The translations under genes and the position numbers were made by a program. Shown here in pieces: positions 1-6,469 of a stretch of 7,977 bases of DNA; the first letter of the stretch is position 1, and every line of letters starts with the position of its first letter. The stretch is taken from the NCBI GenBank assembly GCA_959604115.1, contig CAUHBW010000169.1, positions 1-7,977 of the forward strand. Reading direction: 5' to 3'. The stretch is from an uncultured Bilophila sp. GTDB taxonomy: Bacteria; Desulfobacterota; Desulfovibrionia; Desulfovibrionales; Desulfovibrionaceae. The notes under the pieces are model-generated. The model had not been told where the DNA came from. It was given only the letters and a program-made list of their open reading frames with translations, and did no database searches.

Positions 1-905
1 TCCATGCGGGTGAAGCCGAGCTTGTCCAGATTCCGCGCGATCTTGCAGACGGCGAGGAATTTGGGGAGGTACTGCTTGTTTTCGTCGGACAGACGGTCGC
101 GGGTGCTGTAAATCTGCTCGTTCTTGCGGCGCAGATCAAAGAACGTTTTGGCCCCGGTGGCGGCGAGGCCGCGCTGGATCTTGCCTTCGCCCGCGTTGTA
201 GGCCGTGATCGCCAGATGCCAGTCGTTGAACATGCCGTGCAATTTGCTCAGATAGTCCGCCGCCGCGCGCGTGGACTGATAGGGATCGCGCCGTTCGTCC
301 AGCCACCAGTCCTGGCTCATGCCGTAGTGCTTGCCCGTGCTCGAAATGAACTGCCACATGCCCGCCGCCCCGCTGCGCGAGGTCGCCTTGGGATTGAAGC
401 CGCTTTCGATGAAGGCGATGTAGGCCAGTTCGCGGGGCAACCCACGCGAACGCAGCGTCTCGTAGATGAAGGGCATGTAGAACTGGGCGCGCTCGATGTT
501 CTTCTCGACCGTGTACCGGTCTTCGTGCACAAGGTACTTGAAATGAAGAAGGACGTCTCCCAGCTCTTCCTGCGAGAGATTCCGATCGAGTTCGCCTTCC
601 GACAGAAAGGCATCCTTCTCGGCTTTGGAAAGCGGCCTGCCGTCGTCGGCGGGCAGATAGACCGTCCCGGTTTTCTGCCCGGAGGAGATGGCGGCGGGGT
701 AGCCTTTGGAGGGTTCCTGCACCACGAAGGGTTCTTTGCTGGTGATGTTCTTCGGGCTGCACCCCGCCAGCCCGACGAGGGCGCACAGCAACAGCAGGCC
801 GAAGAGGCCGCAGGGACGGAAGCGAAAGGACGGGGCACCCCCGCCCGAACGTTTTCCGCAGGCATCGTAGGGGGACATAGACTCGGGAACGACAACGCGA
901 TACAC
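1..905 (-). CDS. MltD-like membrane-bound lytic murein transglycosylase, lipoprotein (3' end outside window)
   Basis: This enzyme should cleave the MurNAc-GlcNAc bond of peptidoglycan non-hydrolytically, giving 1,6-anhydro-MurNAc ends, while anchored by lipid in the envelope. The correct minus-strand frame, counted from ATG 878, has an Arg-containing N-region, a hydrophobic stretch (LFGLLLLCALVGLAGC) and a lipobox LAGC with Cys40. The SLT domain spans about residues 130-245. It contains IESGFNP with the predicted catalytic Glu158 (codon 407-405), then GAAGMWQF (170-177) and AYNAGEG (226-232), the usual order in family 1 transglycosylases. I set the start at GTG 905 because GAGG lies 8 nt upstream (917-914); this adds nine residues. 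ATG 878 is the alternative but has no clear ribosome binding site. The frame stays open to base 1 (301 codons from GTG 905), so any C-terminal LysM repeats typical of MltD lie outside. MltD is the best match, but other SLT lipoproteins cannot be excluded. The gene is divergent from the downstream operon. Confidence 0.88.
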   Translation of the reverse strand, partial: MYRVVVPESMSPYDACGKRSGGGAPSFRFRPCGLFGLLLLCALVGLAGCSPKNITSKEPFVVQEPSKGYPAAISSGQKTGTVYLPADDGRPLSKAEKDAFLSEGELDRNLSQEELGDVLLHFKYLVHEDRYTVEKNIERAQFYMPFIYETLRSRGLPRELAYIAFIESGFNPKATSRSGAAGMWQFISSTGKHYGMSQDWWLDERRDPYQSTRAAADYLSKLHGMFNDWHLAITAYNAGEGKIQRGLAATGAKTFFDLRRKNEQIYSTRDRLSDENKQYLPKFLAVCKIARNLDKLGFTRM

Positions 906-923
906 TCTGCTTACCTCGTGAAG

Positions 924-953
924 TTGCCCCGGTCCATATCCGGGGGTCATAAA
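924..953 (+). promoter_or_regulatory. Candidate sigma70 promoter for the rlmB-pfk-helicase-asmA operon
   Basis: TTGCCC (924-929, 4 of 6 to TTGACA) is followed by 18 nt and CATAAA (948-953, 4 of 6 to TATAAT). It would start transcription near 960, about 60 nt before ATG 1023. The match is weaker than the opposing minus-strand candidate. Its spacer contains most of an inverted repeat, which could affect promoter activity. Confidence 0.28.
927..945. repeat. Perfect inverted repeat CCCCGG-N7-CCGGGG in the divergent promoter region
   Basis: Arms 927-932 and 940-945 are exact reverse complements, separated by TCCATAT (933-939). It sits between two divergent genes and inside the candidate plus-strand promoter spacer. 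It could be a regulator binding site, or a hairpin in the leader of the minus-strand mRNA. There is no T-tract on either side, so it is not a normal intrinsic terminator. In GC-rich DNA a 6-bp arm can also arise by chance. Confidence 0.45.
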
Positions 954-962
954 GCAGTGTCC

Positions 963-991
963 ACTCTACCCGACGCGGACGGGCTTGGCAA
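963..991 (-). promoter_or_regulatory. Candidate sigma70 promoter for the lytic transglycosylase gene
   Basis: Read on the minus strand, TTGCCA (991-986, 5 of 6 to TTGACA) is followed by a 17-nt spacer and TAGAGT (968-963, 4 of 6 to TATAAT). Transcription would start near 956, giving a leader of roughly 50 nt before GTG 905, with the palindrome at 927-945 inside that leader. The call rests on consensus match and position only. Confidence 0.4.
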
Positions 992-1013
992 TCCTTCAAG
1001 ACACGACAACCCC

Positions 1014-1017
1014 AAGG
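1014..1017 (+). promoter_or_regulatory. Ribosome binding site of the rRNA methyltransferase gene
   Basis: AAGG lies 5 nt before ATG 1023. It supports that start over longer in-frame upstream extensions, which run antisense to the transglycosylase gene and lack protein-like composition. Confidence 0.5.
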
Positions 1018-1022
1018 CTCTC

Positions 1023-1877
1023 ATGACTACAGACAAAATACCTTTCCGTCACAAGGCGTCCCGCCCCGTTCCCCTCGTCCCCGCCTCCGAAGCGAACACC
1101 CCTCCCGCTTCTCAGGATGGGGAACAGGCCGTGCTTTCCGGCGTCAAGCCGGTCATTGAGCTTCTGGAGCGCGAGCCCGAACGCATCGACGCCGTCCTGA
1201 TCCGTAAGGGCCGCCGCTCGCAGGACACCGACCGCATCCTCGATCTGTGCCGCGCCGCCAAGGTCCGGTTCACGCTGACGGACGCCCAGAGCCTCGACCG
1301 CCTGTGCCCGGCGGGCCATCAGGGAGTCGTCGCGCGGCTTTTCGAAGCCGGATTCACCGAATTCTCCGATCTGCTGACCGCGGCTTCCGACGCGCCGCTG
1401 CCGCTTATTCTCGTGCTCGATCAGGTGCAGGACCCCGGCAATGCGGGCACGCTCGCCCGCACGCTCTACGCGATGGGCGGGGCCGGTCTGGTCATTCCCC
1501 GCCACAACGGGGCCTTTCTGGGCGCGGGCGCGCGCCGCGCCGCCGCCGGGGCGCTCGAACGGCTTCCGGTCGCCAAGGTCATGAATGTGGCCCGCGCGCT
1601 GGACGAGGCGCGCGACGCCGGATTCCTGATCTACGGGGCCGCGTTCGGCGAAGGGAGCCTCGACGCCTTTACCGCCCCCCTGCACACGCCCGCCGTGCTC
1701 GTCCTCGGCAACGAGGAGCACGGCATCCGCCCGCAGGTCGCCAAACGCTGCCACCACCTCCTGCACATCCCCATGCTGCGGGAGTTCGATTCGCTCAACG
1801 TGGCGCAGGCGGGCGGCATCCTGACGAGCTGTTTCGTCCGCCGGCATCTTGAAAAACATCCCGGAGCAACCTCATGA
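1023..1877 (+). CDS. rlmB: RlmB-like 23S rRNA (guanosine-2'-O)-methyltransferase, TrmH/SpoU family
   Basis: This is a 284-aa SPOUT enzyme predicted to transfer a methyl group from S-adenosylmethionine to a ribose 2'-OH; in RlmB the target is G2251 of 23S rRNA in the peptidyl-transferase P loop. After a Pro/Ala-rich, probably flexible N-terminus (about 1-35), the SpoU substrate-binding domain covers about 37-106 and ends in GHQGVVARL, close to the HQG motif of RlmB. The SPOUT domain shows motif 1 DPGNAGTLARTL (Asn140, Arg146), motif 2 LVLGNEEHGI (226-235) and motif 3 IPM...SLNVAQAGG (249-265, with Ser257, Leu258, Asn259). These three segments build the knotted SAM pocket. GALERLPVAKV (176-186) fits the RlmB linker. 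The stop overlaps the next start by ATGA, so the gene should be coupled to the phosphofructokinase. Family assignment is firm; the exact target nucleotide is inferred, and TrmH or TsnR-like substrates remain possible. Confidence 0.88.
   Translation: MTTDKIPFRHKASRPVPLVPASEANTPPASQDGEQAVLSGVKPVIELLEREPERIDAVLIRKGRRSQDTDRILDLCRAAKVRFTLTDAQSLDRLCPAGHQGVVARLFEAGFTEFSDLLTAASDAPLPLILVLDQVQDPGNAGTLARTLYAMGGAGLVIPRHNGAFLGAGARRAAAGALERLPVAKVMNVARALDEARDAGFLIYGAAFGEGSLDAFTAPLHTPAVLVLGNEEHGIRPQVAKRCHHLLHIPMLREFDSLNVAQAGGILTSCFVRRHLEKHPGATS
1863..1866 (+). promoter_or_regulatory. Ribosome binding site of the phosphofructokinase gene
   Basis: GGAG sits 7 nt before ATG 1874, inside the last codons of the methyltransferase gene. 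With the ATGA overlap at 1874-1877, it decides the phosphofructokinase start and supports translational coupling. Confidence 0.6.
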
Positions 1878-3196
1878 CGTCCGAATGCAGCATCCCCGTC
1901 CGCGAAATCCCCATCGCCACGCTCGGCCCGACCAAGATACCGTCTCCCCTGCCCTACGGCGGCATGCTCGACACCGGGAAAGTGATGCTGAGCGTGAACG
2001 GCGAATACGACGAAGACCTCGGCGAACCGCAGACCCTGCGGCTCGAAGAGGCCGGGCCGCGCCGGGAACTCTATTTCGATCCCGGCAAGACCAAATGCGC
2101 CATCGTCACCTGCGGCGGGCTCTGCCCCGGCCTGAACGACGTCATCCGGGCCATCGTCCTTGAGGCCTACCACGCCTACAAGACGCCCTCGATTCTCGGC
2201 ATCCGCTACGGCCTCGAAGGATTCATCCCCTCCTGCAACCACAACGTGATGGAGCTGACTCCCGCCAGCGTCGAGCACATCTACCAGTTCGGCGGCACAC
2301 TGCTCGGCTCTTCGCGCGGCCCGCAGGACCCGGCGGAAATCGTGGACGCCCTCGAACGCCTCAACGTGAGCGTGCTCTTCGTCATCGGCGGGGACGGCTC
2401 CATGAAGGCGGCCTCCGCCATCGCGCAGGAAGTGCGCCGGCGCAACATCCGCATCTCCGTCATCGGCATCCCCAAGACCATTGACAACGACATCAATTTC
2501 GTGCCCCAGTCCTTCGGCTTCGACACCGCCGTGGACAAGGCCACGGAGGCCATCGGCTGCGCCCATGTGGAGGCGGTGGGCACGCCCAACGGCATCGGCA
2601 TCGTCAAGCTCATGGGCCGCGAGTCCGGCTTCATCGCGGCGCAGGCGGCGCTTGCCCTGCGCGAAGCCAATTTCGTCCTCATCCCCGAAGCTCCGTTCCG
2701 GCTCCACGGGAAGGGCGGGCTTCTGCCCGCGCTGGAAACCCGGCTTCGGCAGCGCGGCCACGCGGTGATCATCGCCGCCGAAGGCGCGGGACAGCATCTC
2801 CTCCAGCGCAACGGAGCCCGCGACGCCTCCGGCAATCCGGTGCTGTCCGACGTGGGGAGCCTGCTCAGGAACGCCATTTCCGAATACCTGCGCGACAAGA
2901 TGCCGTTCAGTCTCAAGTACATCGATCCGAGCTACATCATCCGTTCCGTTCCCGCCAACGCCAACGACCGGGTGTACTGCGGCTTTCTGGGCCAGCACGC
3001 CGTCCATGCGGCGATGGCGGGCCGAACCGAAATGGTCGTCGCGAAGATCATGGACCACTACGTCCATATCCCTCTGGAACTCGTCACCAAGAAACGCCGC
3101 AAGCTCGACATCCGTTCCGGGTTGTGGCGCGCCGTGCTTGAATCCACCGGACAGGGCGAACTGGCCGGCATGCTGCCCGAAGGCGAAAAAGCGTAG
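1874..3196 (+). CDS. 6-phosphofructokinase, predicted ATP-dependent (GGDG/PKTIDND type)
   Basis: This enzyme phosphorylates fructose 6-phosphate to fructose 1,6-bisphosphate, the committed step of glycolysis, in the cytoplasm. At 440 aa it is longer than the ~320-aa E. coli PfkA type because of a roughly 70-residue N-terminal extension. Recognised motifs are GGLCPGLN (81-88, phosphate-donor loop), GGDGS (172-176), PKTIDND (200-206, catalytic base Asp204), MGRES (247-251, sugar phosphate) and PEAPF (271-275), then YIDPSYIIRS (349-358). Gly175 is at the position that is Asp in pyrophosphate-dependent enzymes, so ATP is the predicted donor. Lys201 replaces the Gly of E. coli PfkA, as in the long ATP-type enzymes of plants and trypanosomes. 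Donor choice is inferred from these two residues and not proven. It overlaps the upstream gene by 4 bp and lies 6-15 bp before the helicase. I leave the symbol empty because pfkA usually means the short allosteric form. Confidence 0.92.
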   Translation: MTSECSIPVREIPIATLGPTKIPSPLPYGGMLDTGKVMLSVNGEYDEDLGEPQTLRLEEAGPRRELYFDPGKTKCAIVTCGGLCPGLNDVIRAIVLEAYHAYKTPSILGIRYGLEGFIPSCNHNVMELTPASVEHIYQFGGTLLGSSRGPQDPAEIVDALERLNVSVLFVIGGDGSMKAASAIAQEVRRRNIRISVIGIPKTIDNDINFVPQSFGFDTAVDKATEAIGCAHVEAVGTPNGIGIVKLMGRESGFIAAQAALALREANFVLIPEAPFRLHGKGGLLPALETRLRQRGHAVIIAAEGAGQHLLQRNGARDASGNPVLSDVGSLLRNAISEYLRDKMPFSLKYIDPSYIIRSVPANANDRVYCGFLGQHAVHAAMAGRTEMVVAKIMDHYVHIPLELVTKKRRKLDIRSGLWRAVLESTGQGELAGMLPEGEKA

Positions 3197-3202
3197 TTTC
3201 CC

Positions 3203-6200
3203 GTGTCCGACATGTCCCAGCAAGCGCCCCAGCTCAGGCAAATCCGCGCCTCGGCGGGTTCGGGCAAGACCTATGAACTGACCACCAGTTTCCTGAATTA
3301 TCTCGCGGAGGCGGCGGAAACGGGCGGCGATCCGTTCTCCGGCTGCCGCGCCGCGCGCTCCGGGCCGCACGGGTGGCCGGAAATTCTGGCCGTCACCTTC
3401 ACCAACCGCGCCGCCGCCGAAATGCAGGAACGCATCATCGGCCGTCTCAAGGATACCGCGCTGGGCACGGGGCAGCCCGCCCCCGGCTGGACCCGCGAGC
3501 AGGCCCGGCGCTGGGTGGGCATCATCCTCCGCCGGTACGGCTCGCTCAACGTCCGCACCATTGACAGCCTGCTGCACCTCATCGTCAGACTCACCGCGCT
3601 GGAGCTGGACCTGCCGCCGGACTTCGAACCCGTCTTCTCCACGGACGAAGCCGTCGCCCCCCTGCTGGACACCCTGCTCGAACGCTCGCGGCGGGACGAG
3701 CGTCTCCACGCCCTGCTTGCGGACGCGTGCCGGGACGTCTTCTTCCACTCCAAACAACGCGGCTTCCTCGCCGGGAACGCCCTGCGCGAACGGGTGACGG
3801 ACCTGCTTCTGCCGGTCATGGGAACCCGCGCCGCCGGGCTGGCCCGGACCGCCGACATTGCGGATCGGCTCGAAGCCGTGATCCGCGATCTCCGCGACGC
3901 GACGGAACGTCTCACGGTTCTGCTGGCCAAGGAAAAACTCGCCGTCTCCGCGCACCTGATCAAGGCGTTGGACGCCTGCCGGAAAAACGCGCCTGCGGCC
4001 CTGCCGCCCAAGTCGGCCATGTGGGACAAGAGCTGTCTGGACGAATGCCTCAACAAAGCGTCAAAGGGCAAGGCGTCCGATGATGCCATATCAGCTTTTG
4101 CCGAACTTCAGGAGATCGTGCGCAAACTGAAGACCGACGGGGAACTCCTCCGCCGCGCGCTTCGGGTCATGCCGTTCGTGGAGCTGGCGCAGGAACTGGC
4201 GGATCAGCTTCCCGACTTCCTCAAACGCGAAGGAGCGGTTCCGGCGACATTCATTCCCCGACTGGCACGACATGTGCTTTCAGGCGACTACGGCGTTCCC
4301 GAAGCCTTCTGCCGTCTGGGGACGAGCCTGACCCACATCCTCGTGGACGAATTTCAGGATACCAGCCGCGAACAATGGGACGCCATCCATCCTCTCGTCC
4401 TTGAAGCGCTCTCGCGCGGCGGTTCGCTGACGTGGGTGGGCGACGTCAAGCAGGCCATCTACGGCTGGCGGGAGGGAGACTCGAAGCTTTTCGACGAAAT
4501 CCGCGACGACGAGGAACTCCTCGCCGTCGTCCCGGCCCCGCGCATCGACACACTGCCCACCAACTGGCGGAGCTGCCGGGCCATCGTCGAAACCAACAAC
4601 ACGCTTTTCAGCGCGCTGGCCGAAACCGGCATGGCCCGCGCGGTGCTCTCCGCCATGCTCCCCAAGGATACGCCGCCCGCGCTGCTGGAAGCCGTCCTTG
4701 AAGAGGGCTGCGAACAGCTGCGGAAAGGCTTTGGCAGCGCCGAACAGCAGGTCGCGCCCGGCAAGACCGAAGGCTACCTGCGGCTCCAGCGCGTCTACGG
4801 GGACAAGAACGAGGATCTTGACGAAGAAGTCCGCGCCCGGCTGCTGGAATGCGTCCGGGAGGTCGGGGAACGCCGACCATGGGGCGACGTCACCGTGCTG
4901 GTCCGCTCCAACGGCCGGGCCGCGCAGGTCGCGGGATGGCTGATGGAGGAAGGCGTCCCCGTGGTCACGGACAACAGCTTCCTGCTGGCGGAGCATCCGC
5001 TGGTGGAGCAGCTGACCGCGCTCCTGACCTTTCTGGATTCCCCGCGCAACGATCTGGCCTTCTGGACGTTCCTGTCGGGACGGCAGATGCTCCTCCCGCT
5101 CATTGGGATCGACGCGCAGGCGCTCGAAGATTGGGCCGCCTCCCGCAGAACGACCGAACGCCGCAACATGCCGCTGTTCATGGCGTTCCGCGAAGATTTT
5201 CCCGACGTCTGGAAGGCGTGGATCGCGCCGTTCCACGCCGACGCGGGACTGCTCACGCCCTACGACGTCACCCGCGAGGTGCTGGAACGCCTCGATATCT
5301 GGAAGCGCTATCCCGACGAGGCCGCGTTCGTCCGTCGCTTTCTGGAAATCATTCACGTCGCGGAAGGGCAGGGGTACGGTTCGCTGTCCTCGTTCCTCGA
5401 ATACTGGAACAAGCACGGACAGCAGGAAAAGGCCCCCATGCCCGAAACCCTCGACGCGGTGCGCGTGATGACCATGCACAAGTCGAAAGGCTTGCAGTTC
5501 CCGGTGGTCATCGTGCCGTGGCACCATTTTTCGCAGCGCGCGGACAGCCCCGCCGAAGAGACGCGGGTGGACGGCCTGACCGTTCTCGCGCCGCGCGGCC
5601 CGGCTTCCGGCTACAGGCATTACCAGGTGCTGGCGGACAACGCCCGCGAGGCCCTGCACCTGCTGTACGTCGCCTGGACCCGCGCGGAGGAGGAATTGTA
5701 CGCCTTCCTGACCGAAACGGCTTCCAGCCGCAACGGCGCGGGCCTCGGCAGCGGGCTGGAGGTGCTTCTCGGCGCGCTCCCCATGACAGGGGACGTTTTC
5801 GAAACTGGAACGCCCGGCGTCGGACAGCCGGCCCAGCCTTCGCCGGAGCGGGACGAAACGCCGCCGGACCTCCCGGATACGCCGGATGCGCCGGACATGC
5901 CCGAAACCGCCCTCGCCTCGCCGGTACGGGAAGGCGAACGCTGGCGGCCCATGCACTGGCTGCCCCGGCTGCGCATCTTCCGTAATCCGCTGGAAGAATT
6001 TTCCTTCACCCAGAAGCGGCGCGGCATCTTCGTGCACCACTGTCTGGAATGCCTGCAAACCGCCGGACAGCTCACCGGGCATCCCGAAGACGACGCCCGA
6101 CGGGCGTTTCAACAGGGATTGCGGACCTTTCCCCTGCCGATCCGGGATCCGCAGGCCGTAGAACGGGAAGTCGTGGACATGCTCGCGTGGTACGCGGCCC

Positions 6201-6469
6201 TGCCGGAAGCGCCGATCTGGCTGCAATACGGAACGCCGGAACAGGAACTCATCGACGAATCCGGCAATCTGTTCCGCTCCGACCTCGTGGTCAACGACGG
6301 CAGGATGATCACCGTCGTCGAGTACAAGACCGGCGCGCCGACGCCCGCGCACGAAACGCAGATCCGGCGCTACATGAACCTCATCGCCGAGGCGTCGGCT
6401 CTGCCCGTCTGCGGCGCGCTGGTATACCTCGATCTCAAGCGCATCGACATCAAACAGCTACAGCCATGA
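3203..6469 (+). CDS. RecB/AddA-like UvrD-family helicase with C-terminal PD-(D/E)XK nuclease
   Basis: This 1088-aa protein is predicted to unwind and degrade DNA from double-strand ends, preparing 3' single strands for RecA. Superfamily 1A helicase motifs appear in order: Walker A ASAGSGKT (16-23), Ia VTFTNRAAAEM (64-74), Walker B ILVDEFQDT (379-387), III WVGDVKQAIYGWR (411-423), IV LPTNWRS (451-457), V TMHKSKGLQFPVV (757-769) and VI LLYVAWTRAEEEL (820-832). An Asp/Pro-rich linker (about 870-905) leads to a RecB-type nuclease with His945/His946, Asp1027, the pair Glu1040-x-Lys1042 in VVEYKTG, and QIRRY (1053-1057). All nuclease signature residues are present, so it is probably active. The start is ambiguous: GTG 3203 or ATG 3212, neither with a clear ribosome binding site; AAGG at 3180-3183 is too far away. 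Length is slightly below typical AddA or RecB. No AddB, RecC or RecD partner lies in the window, so the exact complex is uncertain. Confidence 0.92.
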   Translation: MSDMSQQAPQLRQIRASAGSGKTYELTTSFLNYLAEAAETGGDPFSGCRAARSGPHGWPEILAVTFTNRAAAEMQERIIGRLKDTALGTGQPAPGWTREQARRWVGIILRRYGSLNVRTIDSLLHLIVRLTALELDLPPDFEPVFSTDEAVAPLLDTLLERSRRDERLHALLADACRDVFFHSKQRGFLAGNALRERVTDLLLPVMGTRAAGLARTADIADRLEAVIRDLRDATERLTVLLAKEKLAVSAHLIKALDACRKNAPAALPPKSAMWDKSCLDECLNKASKGKASDDAISAFAELQEIVRKLKTDGELLRRALRVMPFVELAQELADQLPDFLKREGAVPATFIPRLARHVLSGDYGVPEAFCRLGTSLTHILVDEFQDTSREQWDAIHPLVLEALSRGGSLTWVGDVKQAIYGWREGDSKLFDEIRDDEELLAVVPAPRIDTLPTNWRSCRAIVETNNTLFSALAETGMARAVLSAMLPKDTPPALLEAVLEEGCEQLRKGFGSAEQQVAPGKTEGYLRLQRVYGDKNEDLDEEVRARLLECVREVGERRPWGDVTVLVRSNGRAAQVAGWLMEEGVPVVTDNSFLLAEHPLVEQLTALLTFLDSPRNDLAFWTFLSGRQMLLPLIGIDAQALEDWAASRRTTERRNMPLFMAFREDFPDVWKAWIAPFHADAGLLTPYDVTREVLERLDIWKRYPDEAAFVRRFLEIIHVAEGQGYGSLSSFLEYWNKHGQQEKAPMPETLDAVRVMTMHKSKGLQFPVVIVPWHHFSQRADSPAEETRVDGLTVLAPRGPASGYRHYQVLADNAREALHLLYVAWTRAEEELYAFLTETASSRNGAGLGSGLEVLLGALPMTGDVFETGTPGVGQPAQPSPERDETPPDLPDTPDAPDMPETALASPVREGERWRPMHWLPRLRIFRNPLEEFSFTQKRRGIFVHHCLECLQTAGQLTGHPEDDARRAFQQGLRTFPLPIRDPQAVEREVVDMLAWYAALPEAPIWLQYGTPEQELIDESGNLFRSDLVVNDGRMITVVEYKTGAPTPAHETQIRRYMNLIAEASALPVCGALVYLDLKRIDIKQLQP
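5864..5908 (+). repeat. Pro-Asp-rich repeat linker inside the helicase-nuclease
   Basis: Residues 888-902 read PDLPDTPDAPDMPET, a run of PDx units encoded by repeated ccgga/cggat words. It separates the helicase core from the nuclease domain and is probably an unstructured hinge. Such a tract may vary in length between strains by slippage. Confidence 0.6.

Noticed and set aside
927..945. Palindrome as an intrinsic terminator
   Set aside because: There is no T-tract after either arm, and it lies between two divergent starts, where a terminator is not expected.
136..999. Two other minus-strand open frames over the transglycosylase (136-999 and 317-895)
   Set aside because: Neither contains the SLT motifs; only the third frame gives IESGFNP, GMWQF and AYNAGEG plus a lipobox.
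216..1022. In-frame upstream extension of the methyltransferase gene
   Set aside because: It is antisense to the transglycosylase, whose catalytic motifs are clear. The methyltransferase has an AAGG site before ATG 1023, and its substrate-binding domain begins soon after.
1631..3955. Minus-strand open frame of 774 codons antisense to the phosphofructokinase gene and the helicase start
   Set aside because: It is a by-product of high GC third-position bias. The product is Gly/Ala/Arg/His-rich with no recognisable domain, and it lies opposite genes with clear motifs.
4280..6352. Minus-strand open frame of 690 codons antisense to the helicase-nuclease
   Set aside because: Same composition artefact; no motif, and the opposite strand carries all expected helicase and nuclease motifs.
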